20,553 nt of DNA, taken from IMG/VR virus record IMGVR_UViG_3300042988_001181, positions 1-20,553 of that record, one strand, 5' to 3'. Each line of letters opens with the position of its first letter. Position 1 is the first letter of the stretch. The notes under the pieces are model-generated. The model ran no database searches and was not told where the DNA came from. It saw only the letters and a program-made list of their open reading frames with translations. Source of the stretch: a virus. Shown piece after piece: positions 1-7,794 of this stretch. The translations under genes were made by a program, and so were the position numbers.

Positions 1-56
1 ACGTATCCGGGGCAGCCTACGACGCCCTGGACAGGATTATAGCGTCGAGAAAATGA
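1..56 (+). CDS. Terminase small subunit, C-terminal end (partial)
   Basis: An open frame enters from the left edge (first full codon at base 3) and ends with TGA at 54-56. It encodes VSGAAYDALDRIIASRK. The stop overlaps the start of the large terminase in an ATGA arrangement (53-56), typical of translational coupling between the two terminase subunits. The identity is inferred from position and from a short, charged C-terminus that fits small terminases; only 17 residues are visible, so no domain can be shown. It would recognise the packaging site on phage DNA. An unrelated small gene ending here cannot be excluded. Confidence 0.5.
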   Translation, partial: VSGAAYDALDRIIASRK

Positions 57-1708
57 ACTACGTCGGCCGGGTGGCCATCCCTGACACGGAACGCCAGCCC
101 GCCCACGTCCTCCGCGCCGTCGCGCTTACGCCCGGCGCCACCTACAAACAGGCACACGCCGACTACGCCGCAGCGTATTTCCCGCGCTATCTCCGCCACT
201 ACAAAGGCGAGTGGGCCGGGCGCCCGTTTACGCTGTCGCCCTGGCAGGAACATCACGTTATTCGGCCGCTGTTCGGCTGGAAACGCCCGGACGGCAGCCG
301 CCTATTTCGCCGCGTCGGCCTTTGGGTGGCGCGCAAAAACGGCAAAACGCTGCTCATGGCGGGCACGGGCGCGTTGTGCTTCACCGGTGATGGTGAGCCG
401 GGAGCGGAAATTTATTGCCTTGGATCGAAAAAGGAGCAGGCCGAAATCGCGTTCAACGACGGACGCAAAATGATCCAGGCATCTCCCGACCTGGCGGAGA
501 AATTGCAGGTTTTCAAAAACAAAATCATCTATCCGGAGGGCGGCTCCGAATGGATAGCGCTGACTGGAAAACCTCAGGGCAAACACGGCCTGAACGCTCA
601 TTGCAAACTCGGCGACGAGCTGCACGAGTGGAACACGGGAGAGCTGGACGACTACGTCCGCCAGAGCATGGGCGCCAGGCGGCAACCGCTGGAATTCGAC
701 TGCTCGACCGCGGGTGACGTGCGCGGCTACGGCTATGAGGTGTTTCAGCGCGATCAGCGGATTGCCGAGGGCGTGCTTGAGGACCCGGAAACGCTGGTTG
801 CCATCTACGCGGCCTCGCCGGATGACGATTGGCAGGCGTCAGCTACCTGGGAGAAGGCAAACCCTAACCTGGATATCTCTGTGAAACGCACGTTTCTGGA
901 GGCCGAGGCCCGCAAAGCGCTCGACGATCCAGCGAAAGAAACAAATTTCCGCCGCTACCATCTGAACCTCTGGACGCAGAGCGGCACGCGCTGGATACAG
1001 GCGCACAAATGGGCCGCGTGTGCTGACGCCGAGGACGGCTGGCGCGGCATGTTGCAGCGGTTTCGCGGGCGGAAATCGTTCTCCGGCCTCGATTTGTCGT
1101 CGAACACAGACTGGACGGCGCGCATCGACGTGCTGCCGCCCGCCGGTAGCGATCCGAAAACGCGCGTGCACTGCCGTTTCTGGATACCGCGCGCCAAATG
1201 GGATTTGCGCCGCCGCCGCGACCGCGTCAACCTCGACCGCTGGGAGAAAATGGGGTGCCTGACGGTCACCGAGGGCGACACCATCGACTATGAGCAGGTG
1301 TTCGCCGACACGCTCGCCGATCTGGCGGCGTTCCAGGTGGCGGGCATCGGCATTGACCGCAAATTCGCGAACTGGATCGGGCCGAAATTGCTCGATCAGT
1401 ACGGCGAGGACGTCGTCAAATATATCGGGCAGTCGTTTAGCGGCATGGGGCCGGGTTACAAAGAGATCGACCGCCTGATCGAGGGCGGCGGCGCTCTTCT
1501 CGACCACGGCAACCACCCGGTGTTGAAGTGGATGGCGTCGAATGTGGCCATCGTGACCGGCCGCGACGGCGATATTCTCGCGATCAAGGACAAATCGTCC
1601 GACCGCATCGACGGCATTGTGGCGATGGCCATGGCCTGCGCGATGGCGGTCGGCGCGGAAGTGCCCAGCGAGAGCGTTTACGAAACGAGAGGTTTGATTG
1701 TCATATGA
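53..1708 (+). CDS. terL: Terminase large subunit (Terminase_1/HK97-type)
   Basis: ATP-driven motor and nuclease that packages phage DNA into proheads. It has 551 residues, a usual length for the family. The ATPase domain shows a deviant Walker A, VARKNGKT (residues 92-99), and a Walker B-like LGDELHEW (186-193) with D188/E189 as the likely catalytic pair. The C-terminal RNase H-like nuclease shows GLDLSSNTDW (acidic D347), GIDRKFAN (D435) and SSDRIDGIVAM (D517/D520), matching the expected order of metal-binding acids. The start ATG overlaps the stop of the upstream partial gene, and the stop overlaps the next start (ATGA at 1705-1708). All core motifs are present and the protein looks functional. 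Assignment to the Terminase_1 (PF03354) group is from recognised motifs, not a search. Confidence 0.96.
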   Translation: MNYVGRVAIPDTERQPAHVLRAVALTPGATYKQAHADYAAAYFPRYLRHYKGEWAGRPFTLSPWQEHHVIRPLFGWKRPDGSRLFRRVGLWVARKNGKTLLMAGTGALCFTGDGEPGAEIYCLGSKKEQAEIAFNDGRKMIQASPDLAEKLQVFKNKIIYPEGGSEWIALTGKPQGKHGLNAHCKLGDELHEWNTGELDDYVRQSMGARRQPLEFDCSTAGDVRGYGYEVFQRDQRIAEGVLEDPETLVAIYAASPDDDWQASATWEKANPNLDISVKRTFLEAEARKALDDPAKETNFRRYHLNLWTQSGTRWIQAHKWAACADAEDGWRGMLQRFRGRKSFSGLDLSSNTDWTARIDVLPPAGSDPKTRVHCRFWIPRAKWDLRRRRDRVNLDRWEKMGCLTVTEGDTIDYEQVFADTLADLAAFQVAGIGIDRKFANWIGPKLLDQYGEDVVKYIGQSFSGMGPGYKEIDRLIEGGGALLDHGNHPVLKWMASNVAIVTGRDGDILAIKDKSSDRIDGIVAMAMACAMAVGAEVPSESVYETRGLIVI

Positions 1709-2181
1709 GCGAAATCACTACGAACTGGCCCGACGGCTTCGCGGAGAAGAAACAGGAAGCGTTATTGCTGACGACAGCGCGCCTAGTGCGTGCCCATTTG
1801 AACGACCATCTTGGTTGCGCGCACAGCGAGCAAACGATTAGCGATTTGAAACGCGACATCGTCTCCATTAACGAAGCTCTTGCGCCGTTCGATGGTTCGA
1901 AGGCGGAACCAGTCAGTGAGTGCGCGACAGAATTCGCTGATGATCCGTATCATTCCATGCTGAATTCATGGAAAAAAAACGGTGGAATTCGCCCCGGAAA
2001 ACGTCCGGATGACTTTCCAACTCGGTGCGACACTCAATTTTGGACCAAAGCGGAGGTCGCGATATCGAATGCGATGGAAGCCGTCGAGGCTGCCGGAGCG
2101 AGTGCTGCGCTTACTGATGCTGTAAATCTTTTATCCCAGGCTCGTGATCGCGTGGCTGATCACGTTGAGGGTATCGTGTAA
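1705..2181 (+). CDS. Hypothetical protein, possible accessory (moron) gene
   Basis: 158 residues beginning MSEITTNWPDGF. The frame is open further upstream, but this ATG overlaps the terminase stop in an ATGA coupling, and the upstream extension only reads the shadow of the terminase, so this start is chosen. The protein is mostly hydrophilic and looks helical, with four cysteines spread through it and a C-terminal amphipathic stretch around AVNLLSQARDRVADHV. No signal peptide or membrane segment is seen and I recognise no family. Base composition is visibly less GC-rich than the terminase and portal, with codons such as tta, att and gat used freely. It interrupts the usual terminase-portal pair, which suggests an acquired accessory gene; a host-interaction or anti-defence role is possible but unsupported. 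Confidence 0.8.
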   Translation: MSEITTNWPDGFAEKKQEALLLTTARLVRAHLNDHLGCAHSEQTISDLKRDIVSINEALAPFDGSKAEPVSECATEFADDPYHSMLNSWKKNGGIRPGKRPDDFPTRCDTQFWTKAEVAISNAMEAVEAAGASAALTDAVNLLSQARDRVADHVEGIV

Positions 2182-3522
2182 ATGCCACCCGTCCCCGCCG
2201 TCCGCCAGCGCACAGCCTCCCGCCAGGCCTCCGCCGCGCGCCCCGGCATCCTCTCGCGCATCGGCCGCATGTTCGGCGCCACGCAGCCCGCGACCGGCGG
2301 CCGCATCATCACCACGTCGCAGCAGCTCGCCGAGGAGCTGCGCGTCGGGCAGCGCACGGATGCGGGCGTCGATGTCTCGCCGTCCTCATCGATGCAGGTG
2401 GCGGCGGTGTATCGCTGCGTTTCGATCATCTCCGGAACAATGGGCATGTTGCCCTGGCGCGTCTATGAGCGCGACGGCGACCGCGAGACCATTTCTCCGG
2501 ACCACCCGGTCGACATTCTGCTGTCGCGCTCGCCCAATCGCTGGCAGACGCCGTATCAGTTCAAACAGTGGATCGCGCTGTGCCAGTGTTTGCGCGGCAA
2601 TGCGTTCGTCTTCGTAGTGCGCAAAAACGGCGTGCCGGTCGAGCTGGTGCCGCTGCATCCCGACCATATGACCGTCCAGCAGATCGGCGACTTCGATGTG
2701 CGGTACACGTACACCACCTTCGACGGGCGGCGGCAGATATTCGCGCCCGAGGAAATCATGCACTTCCGGACCATGAGCCTCAACGGGCTGTGGGGGTTGT
2801 CGCCGATCGACGCGGCGCGGCAGGGCATCGGGCTGGCGATGGCGGCCGAGAAATTCGGCGCGCGGCATTTCGGCAGCGGCGTCCGCCCCACCGGCTCGCT
2901 GACGCTGCCCGTGGGCACGAAACTCAGCCCCGAGGCCATCGAGCGGCTGCGCGCCGACATCAACACCGTTCTGTCCGGCGTCGACAACAGCCACAAGGTG
3001 GCTATTTTCGAGGAGGGCATGGAATGGAAATCCATCTCCATGACCGCTGACGAAGCGCAATATGTGGACGCGCGGAAATTCCAGCGCAGCGATATCGCCA
3101 TGTTCTACGGCGTGCCGCCGCATATGCTCGGCGACGTCGACAAACAAACGTCGTGGGGATCGGGCATCGAAAGCCAAGGCATTGCGTTTATTATTTACAC
3201 CATGCTGCCGTGGCTGGCCTCGGCGCAGGACGTGGCCAACGGGCGGCTATTCGGCCTCGACGAGCCGTATTTCACGCAGTTCCGCACAGACGATCTCACC
3301 CGCGCCGACCTGGCGACGATGGCCAGCGCCATCAACACGCTGACCAACGCGGGCACGATCAGTCCGAACGAGGCTAGGCGCATGCTGCGCATGAACCCGC
3401 GCGACGACGCCGCGGGCGACAATTACGTGGTGCCGGGCGCGAAGGCGATTGACGCCAAAGACAAAAACGATCCGGCGGCAGGTGCTACGTCGCCAAAAGA
3501 AGGAGCTGGCGCTAATGTTTAG
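2182..3522 (+). CDS. Portal protein (HK97 gp3-type)
   Basis: 446 residues; forms the dodecameric ring at the capsid vertex through which DNA is packaged and ejected and to which the terminase and connector bind. Recognisable portal features run in order: VAAVYRCVSIISGTMGMLPWRVYER (around residues 74-98), the stem region after LCQCLRGNAFVFVVRKNG, the clip/crown section with LSPIDAARQGIGLAMAAEKFGARHF, and the conserved DARKFQRSDIAMFYGVPPHMLGD. The C-terminal tail is low-complexity (KDKNDPAAGATSPKEGAGANV), as usual in this family (PF04860). The ATG follows the preceding TAA with no gap. Its last codons overlap the next small gene by 8 bases. Composition is GC-rich, unlike both neighbouring small genes. 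Confidence 0.95.
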   Translation: MPPVPAVRQRTASRQASAARPGILSRIGRMFGATQPATGGRIITTSQQLAEELRVGQRTDAGVDVSPSSSMQVAAVYRCVSIISGTMGMLPWRVYERDGDRETISPDHPVDILLSRSPNRWQTPYQFKQWIALCQCLRGNAFVFVVRKNGVPVELVPLHPDHMTVQQIGDFDVRYTYTTFDGRRQIFAPEEIMHFRTMSLNGLWGLSPIDAARQGIGLAMAAEKFGARHFGSGVRPTGSLTLPVGTKLSPEAIERLRADINTVLSGVDNSHKVAIFEEGMEWKSISMTADEAQYVDARKFQRSDIAMFYGVPPHMLGDVDKQTSWGSGIESQGIAFIIYTMLPWLASAQDVANGRLFGLDEPYFTQFRTDDLTRADLATMASAINTLTNAGTISPNEARRMLRMNPRDDAAGDNYVVPGAKAIDAKDKNDPAAGATSPKEGAGANV

Positions 3523-3736
3523 GTGGATCAAATCGCTGTTTGCGTGGCGATGCGTCGGAGAATTTGGTGTGTACGAATATTTTGAGAACGCCGTCACGGG
3601 AAAACGGAAGGCTGTCAAGATATCGATGTGCCATGGCCCGATTAACAAACGTTGGCTAAATGGCGGGGAATTTTTTGACCGCGCACCAACAAATCCTCCT
3701 CCCAGTCCTCAACCGAAAAGAGCAGGGAATGCCTGA
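3515..3736 (+). CDS. Small hypothetical protein between portal and protease
   Basis: 73 residues starting MFRWIKSLFAW. The start ATG sits 8 bases inside the portal gene, with an AAGGAG Shine-Dalgarno at about 3500-3505, and the stop overlaps the start of the protease gene by 8 bases, so it is embedded in a coupled chain. The N-terminus is short, basic and aromatic (FRWIKSLFAWR) and could sit on a membrane surface. The middle (VYEYFENAVTGKRKAVKISM) looks like a small beta-rich fold, and the tail is proline-rich (APTNPPPSPQPK). No family recognised. Composition is less GC-rich than the portal and protease genes. Probably a real accessory gene; function unknown. Confidence 0.7.
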   Translation: MFRWIKSLFAWRCVGEFGVYEYFENAVTGKRKAVKISMCHGPINKRWLNGGEFFDRAPTNPPPSPQPKRAGNA

Positions 3737-4448
3737 AATCGACCTCTCCGGCCTCGCGCCGCTGCGCTCGCGGCTGTCTCGTGCACCGCAGGCCCGCGCA
3801 CATCGCCTCGGCTTCGCAAATGAGGCTGACGGCTGCGTGCGGCTCGACATCATGGGCGATATTGACCCATATTTCGGCATTTCCGCCGCCAATGTGTTGG
3901 CGCAGCTCGACGGCATCACCGCGACCGAGATCAAAATCCGCATCAACAGCGGCGGCGGCGACGTGCTGGAGGGTGTGGCGATCCATAACATCCTCGCCGC
4001 GCATCCTGCGCGCAAAACTGCCGAGATTTTCGGCGTCGCAGCCTCGGCGGCGAGCTGGATTGCGATGGTCGCCGAGGAAATCGTCATCTGGGAAGGCGCC
4101 ATGATGATGATCCATCAGAGCTGGCAGGGCCTCGCTGGCAACGCCGACATTCTGGAGGAAGCGGCCGCCGTGTTGCGCAAAATCGATGACAGCATGCGCG
4201 TGGCCTACGCCCGCCGCACCGGCATCTCCGACGACGAAATCCGCGCCATGATGGCGGCGGAAACCTGGATGACAGCCGAGGAAGCCGTTGCCAAGAAATT
4301 CGCCGACCGCCTGCTGAAGATCGGCGCTTCCGCAACTGAACCCACCGCGAAAACGGCGGAGCGCCCGGCGGCGCAAGTGAAGAGTATCACGCCGGAAGTC
4401 CTGGCGGGGCTACGCGCCCTCGCCGCCAGCATGACCGCTGGGCGATAA
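3729..4448 (+). CDS. Head maturation protease, Clp-type (S14 family)
   Basis: 239 residues with the chosen ATG at 3729, preceded by a CAGGGA purine stretch and overlapping the previous stop; an in-frame ATG at 3660 would add 23 residues that do not look like the family. The ClpP fold is clear: IRINSGGGDVLEGVAIHN (residues 71-87, oxyanion-loop strand), IFGVAASAASWIAM with nucleophile Ser106, and MMMIHQSW with catalytic His129; the third residue is probably an acid in the following helix. It cleaves the N-terminal scaffold part of the capsid protein during prohead maturation. It lies between portal and capsid genes, the standard place. The C-terminal region (about 200-239) is a variable linker. 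Unlike HK97 itself, this head uses a Clp-type protease. Confidence 0.95.
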   Translation: MPEIDLSGLAPLRSRLSRAPQARAHRLGFANEADGCVRLDIMGDIDPYFGISAANVLAQLDGITATEIKIRINSGGGDVLEGVAIHNILAAHPARKTAEIFGVAASAASWIAMVAEEIVIWEGAMMMIHQSWQGLAGNADILEEAAAVLRKIDDSMRVAYARRTGISDDEIRAMMAAETWMTAEEAVAKKFADRLLKIGASATEPTAKTAERPAAQVKSITPEVLAGLRALAASMTAGR

Positions 4449-4471
4449 GTTACCCTCAAGAGGAGATTGAT

Positions 4472-5908
4472 ATGCCTGATGTCGATAACGCGGCGGTGCT
4501 CGCCGCACTCGAAAATGTAAATAAATCTGTCACGGCGATGCGCGCCGAGATCGACAGCATGAAAACGCCGCGCGGCCGCACCGACACCGACGTGGTGCAG
4601 CGCGAGAAGATCGACCGCATCAACGCCGCAGTGGGCGACAACCAGGACGTTATCGACCGCGCCCGCCGCGCCTCCGCCAATGCGCAGAAGGTGCTGGACC
4701 GCGTTCAGGGCGCCCGCGCCGGTGGCAATTCCAACGCCCAGGCCGCCCTGCAGCGCATCCGCGCCGCCCGCGCCGAACGCCCCGGCGTTGCTTACCGTGT
4801 TGGCTCCGCCGCCACTCGCCGCCAGCCGCGCGCGAGCCGATTGCTGCCGCGCGACTGGTTTGCCCGCGGTCTCAACCAATTTACCGGTGCGCCCCTGACC
4901 GGCGAGCAAATTCAGGCCCGCGAGGAGTACGCCGACAAATTTTTTGGTTGGGCGCGCAATGGCCAGGGCGGTACCGACCTGCAGCGTCTGGCGCCGAAAG
5001 CGGCGTATATGCAGACGCAGGATGACGCCAAGGGCGGGTTTTTCGTCACCGACGAGATGGAGAACGCTATCATTCAGCTCTCGACGCTCTATTCCGCTAT
5101 TCGCGGCCTCGTCGATGTTCGCACGATCACGCGTCCGAGCTTGAAGCAGCCCGCTAACATGCAGGGTGCAACGGCCGGATGGGTCGGCGAGACGGAAACG
5201 CGCTCGGAAACAGACGCTGACGATGCGGCTATGCTGCAATGGTTCCTGATGCAGCAATACGCCAAACCAAAAATTTCTAATGATTTACTCGACGACGCCG
5301 ACGTCGATATGGAAGCCTGGCTCGACGATGGCATCGCGCGTGCGTTTGCTACGAACGAGGGCGCGAGCTGGATTACTGGTAGTGGTGTCAAGGCGCCTCG
5401 CGGCATTCACAGTTACACAATTGTCGCAAATGCAAGCTGGGCATGGGGAAAGTGGGGTTATATCGCCTCCGGCGTTACCGCCGCGCTCACAGACACCACG
5501 CATAACGGCGTCGATGCGATGATTGACGTGATTGCCGGGACTGGGCGCCCGTATTTGCCCAATGCCACGTGGCTGATGAACCGGCTCACGCAAGCAGTGA
5601 TCAGAAAGATCAAAGATACGGCCGGCCAATACATCTGGCAGCAGTCCATTAGCGCGGACACGCCCTCGACGCTGCTTGGTTATCCGGTGGAGACCGACGA
5701 CAACATGCCGTCCATCGCCGCCGACGCCTATCCGATCGCATTCGGCGACTGGAAACAGGCGTACCGCATCGTCGAGAAAGCGGGCACGGCCATGTTGCGC
5801 GATCCTTACACGGAATCGGGGTTCACCAAGTTCTACACGACACGCCGCATCGGCGGTGGCGCGAAGAATTTCGAGGCTCTGAAACTGCTGAAAATCGCCG
5901 CGAGCTAA
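4472..5908 (+). CDS. Major capsid protein (HK97 gp5-type) with N-terminal scaffold domain
   Basis: 478 residues. A strong AGAGGAG Shine-Dalgarno (about 4459-4465) precedes the ATG. Residues 1 to about 165 are charged and helical (AAVLAALENVNKSVTAMRAEIDSM, then long Arg/Ala-rich helices) and fit a delta-domain scaffold removed by the upstream protease. The HK97 fold begins around GGFFVTDEM (188-196), a hallmark at the mature N-terminal region, followed by GWVGETETRSETD, the spine helix with WLDDGIARAFATNEGASWITG, and LLGYPVETDDNMPSIAADAYPIAFGDW near the C-terminus. The predicted scaffold part is longer than the roughly 100 residues removed in HK97. It builds the icosahedral shell. A 10-bp inverted repeat follows the stop. 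Confidence 0.95.
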   Translation: MPDVDNAAVLAALENVNKSVTAMRAEIDSMKTPRGRTDTDVVQREKIDRINAAVGDNQDVIDRARRASANAQKVLDRVQGARAGGNSNAQAALQRIRAARAERPGVAYRVGSAATRRQPRASRLLPRDWFARGLNQFTGAPLTGEQIQAREEYADKFFGWARNGQGGTDLQRLAPKAAYMQTQDDAKGGFFVTDEMENAIIQLSTLYSAIRGLVDVRTITRPSLKQPANMQGATAGWVGETETRSETDADDAAMLQWFLMQQYAKPKISNDLLDDADVDMEAWLDDGIARAFATNEGASWITGSGVKAPRGIHSYTIVANASWAWGKWGYIASGVTAALTDTTHNGVDAMIDVIAGTGRPYLPNATWLMNRLTQAVIRKIKDTAGQYIWQQSISADTPSTLLGYPVETDDNMPSIAADAYPIAFGDWKQAYRIVEKAGTAMLRDPYTESGFTKFYTTRRIGGGAKNFEALKLLKIAAS

Positions 5909-5940
5909 CCCACAACCTGAGAGCGAGCGTGTATTGCGTG

Positions 5941-5976
5941 AGCGGCGGGGCTGGCTAAACCTGGGTCCCCGCCGCT
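5941..5976 (+). terminator. Stable hairpin after capsid gene, possible attenuator
   Basis: A perfect 10-bp inverted repeat, AGCGGCGGGG (5941-5950) and CCCCGCCGCT (5967-5976), with a 16-base loop, lies 32 bases after the capsid stop. No T-run follows, so it is not a classical intrinsic terminator. It may protect the 3' end of the capsid message or weaken read-through. Confidence 0.4.
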
Positions 5977-6009
5977 GATCTCTCACCCCAAAATTCTGAG
6001 GTATTCCCC

Positions 6010-6447
6010 ATGAAAGACCTGGTTTCCCAAATCGGCCTCGTGCAGGTGTTTGGGCCTGCCGTGCTCTCCGCTGACCAGACCGCCGTCGCCACCGACCTGC
6101 AGGGCTATCACTCTGCGGTCGTCGAAGTGGCGGTCGGCGTTGGCGGCATCACGTTCGACGCCGACAACAAGATCGATTTCAAACTTGAGCACAGCGACGA
6201 CGGCACCACCTACACGTCCGTCACCGAGGCCGACCTCGTTGGCGACGCCGTGCCCGCCACCGTTACCACCGGCTACTACCTCTCGCTCGTCGCCGCGCAT
6301 GCCGCTGCGACCGTGCAGAAGTTCGGCTATATTGGCGGCAAGCGTTACCTCCGCCACGACATCGAGTTCTCCGGCACCCACGGCACCGGCACGCCGATCT
6401 CCGTGACGCTCATCAAGGGCGACGCCGAGCTGCAGCCGGTCGCGTAG
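6010..6447 (+). CDS. Small probable virion protein after capsid (decoration-like)
   Basis: 145 residues, MKDLVSQIGLVQVF at the start. The ATG follows TGAGG (about 5997-6001) by 8 bases. The sequence is beta-rich with many Val/Thr/Gly residues (FDADNKIDFKLEHSDDGTTYTSV, YIGGKRYLRHDIEFSGTHGTGTPISVTLIKGD) and has no membrane segment or signal. I recognise this pattern (LQGYHSAVVEVAVG, EHSDDGTTYT, GGKRYLR, SGTHGTGTPIS) from small proteins encoded directly downstream of HK97-type capsid genes in many phages. These are usually left as hypothetical; a capsid-surface or decoration role is inference from position. Hairpins on both sides (5941-5976 and 6499-6526) separate it from its neighbours, suggesting its dose is set separately from the connector genes. 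Confidence 0.85.
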   Translation: MKDLVSQIGLVQVFGPAVLSADQTAVATDLQGYHSAVVEVAVGVGGITFDADNKIDFKLEHSDDGTTYTSVTEADLVGDAVPATVTTGYYLSLVAAHAAATVQKFGYIGGKRYLRHDIEFSGTHGTGTPISVTLIKGDAELQPVA

Positions 6448-6495
6448 TTTTTCCGCCAGTAAGCGTTGCGTATTGCGTCCAGTTCGTGCCCCCCA

Positions 6496-6529
6496 AGGCC
6501 CCGGCGGCTTCCCCGTGCCGCCGGGGTTT
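6496..6529 (+). terminator. Hairpin with short T-run after decoration-like gene
   Basis: Inverted repeat CCCCGGCGGC (6499-6508) and GCCGCCGGGG (6517-6526), 10 bp with an 8-base loop, followed directly by TTT; A/T and G-U pairs extend it by three. It resembles a weak intrinsic terminator that would reduce transcription from the capsid genes into the connector genes without blocking it. Confidence 0.55.
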
Positions 6530-6540
6530 GAGGAACAACC

Positions 6541-7125
6541 ATGTACCTATCCCGCACATCAGCGCCAGCGACGACGCCCGTCAGCCTCGCCGAGGCCAAA
6601 TCGCAGCTTCGCGTCGATTTTACCGACGACGACGTGATGATTAGCGCGCTGATCGACGCCGCGACGTTGCATTTCGATGCCCGCGACGGTGTGCTCGGCC
6701 GGGCGCTGGTGACGCAGAGCTGGGATTATCGTATCGACGCGTTCCCCCGCACCTGGCCGTTCGCCATCGAGCTGCCGTTTCCGCCGCTGGTGTCGGTGGC
6801 ATCGGTCAAATATTTGGACGGCGCGGGCGTCGAGCGGACGCTGACCGCCAACACCGATTACGTCGTGGAAATCGCCGAATTCGTCGGCCGTATCCGGCCC
6901 GCCTACAACACCGACTGGCCGGATACGCTCGCCGATTTCAATGCGGTACGCATCGCGTTTACCTGCGGCTATGGCGCGGCTGCGTCCGTTCCCGCTCCGA
7001 TCCGGCAGGCGATTTTGCTGCATGTGCAGAAACATTACGACCGCAACCTGGATGCCTCCGCGCAAACCGCGCTGATGAGCTGCATCGAGGCGCTCGCCGG
7101 TCCGTTTCGGATGAGGAAAATCTGA
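6541..7125 (+). CDS. Head-tail connector protein (gp6-like, adaptor)
   Basis: 194 residues. The N-terminal segment TPVSLAEAKSQLRVDFTDDDVMISALIDAATLHFDARDG is the helical signature of the phage gp6-like head-tail connector family (PF05135/TIGR02215). It is followed by a strand-rich central region (ELPFPPLVSVASVKYLDGAGVERTL) and a C-terminal helix ending IRQAILLHVQKHYDRNLDASAQ. This longer two-part form is common in alphaproteobacterial phages and gene transfer agents. It forms the ring under the portal that receives the tail. The start follows TGAGGAACAACC, a usable Shine-Dalgarno. Its stop shares bases with the next start (TGATG at 7123-7127), so translation is coupled. Confidence 0.92.
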   Translation: MYLSRTSAPATTPVSLAEAKSQLRVDFTDDDVMISALIDAATLHFDARDGVLGRALVTQSWDYRIDAFPRTWPFAIELPFPPLVSVASVKYLDGAGVERTLTANTDYVVEIAEFVGRIRPAYNTDWPDTLADFNAVRIAFTCGYGAAASVPAPIRQAILLHVQKHYDRNLDASAQTALMSCIEALAGPFRMRKI

Positions 7126-7481
7126 TGGCGGCGGCGGTGACGGCTGGCGATCTGCGCGAGCCCATCGACATCTACCAGACCGACGACCAGGCGGACGGCT
7201 CCGGCGGCGCTATTCCTGGCTGGCGGCTGTGGCGGCGCGTGTCGGCGCGGGTGCAGACGGTGCGCGCGAGCGAGGACGAGACCAATGGCGGCCTGCGTCA
7301 GGTGCAGGTCTGCCTATTCACGATCCGGCGTCCGGTCGCGGCCGCGCTCGATGCCGCTGGCGGCTCGTCGATGCGCATCACCTGGCGCGGCAAACACTAC
7401 GACATTCGCGAAATTCGCCTCGGTCCGCCGAGCGAACCATTCACCGAAATCGCCGCCGAGAGCGGCAAAACACAGGGATAA
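7125..7481 (+). CDS. Head-tail adaptor / head closure protein
   Basis: 118 residues. The pattern GDLREPIDIYQ...GGAIPGWRLWRRVSARVQTV followed by FTIRRP and MRITWRGKHYDIREI is characteristic of the head-tail joining (SPP1 gp16-like, PF05521) beta-barrel family. It seals the connector after packaging and forms the interface with the tail. Its start overlaps the connector stop (TGATG). It is the expected neighbour of a gp6-like connector and the two act in sequence on the portal. A small unrelated gene (7489-7794) follows before the next core gene. Length and composition are ordinary for the family. Confidence 0.92.
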   Translation: MAAAVTAGDLREPIDIYQTDDQADGSGGAIPGWRLWRRVSARVQTVRASEDETNGGLRQVQVCLFTIRRPVAAALDAAGGSSMRITWRGKHYDIREIRLGPPSEPFTEIAAESGKTQG

Positions 7482-7488
7482 AGCAGCC

Positions 7489-7794
7489 GTGGCTAATTCA
7501 ATTGATGATCTCACAAATGCAGCAGAGCAAATACGCGCCCTGAAATATCAAATATTGGCTGTCGATGGGGAGGCCGTGAAGATCAACGACGCACTCAACG
7601 CCATGGGAGACGATGAGACAGACCCACAATACCAGCCGTTGAACGACGTGTACAACGAGTTATGGGAGCAGGTCGCCGCTTTATGCAGACAGATTGAGGC
7701 AATTTACGATGATATCGGCCTCCCCGCTGATAAATTTTGGGGGGAGCTGATCGACGAGCTGCAGGTTCTCCCTGACGCTGTAACTAACCACTAA
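7489..7794 (+). CDS. Small acidic hypothetical protein (inserted gene)
   Basis: 101 residues starting MANSIDDLTNAAEQ from a GTG codon at 7489, with AGGGATAA upstream as a plausible ribosome site; no better in-frame start lies nearby. The stop overlaps the next start (TAATG at 7792-7796). The product is acidic and almost certainly helical, with leucine/isoleucine spacing compatible with a coiled coil (IRALKYQILAVDGEAVKIND, VYNELWEQVAALCRQIEAIYDD). It has no signal or membrane segment and no family I recognise. Composition is clearly less GC-rich than the adaptor and gp10 genes on either side. It splits the normally adjacent adaptor and gp10 genes, so a transferred accessory gene is likely. Confidence 0.75.
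   Translation: MANSIDDLTNAAEQIRALKYQILAVDGEAVKINDALNAMGDDETDPQYQPLNDVYNELWEQVAALCRQIEAIYDDIGLPADKFWGELIDELQVLPDAVTNH

Noticed and set aside
2386-3177. Minus-strand open frame opposite the portal gene
   Set aside because: Shadow of the well-supported portal gene, caused by GC-rich third positions; no ribosome site or recognisable domain.
3660-3728. Upstream ATG for the head protease
   Set aside because: It would add 23 residues and overlap most of the preceding small gene. ATG 3729 has a purine-rich site and the typical 8-base overlap, and the family similarity begins after it.
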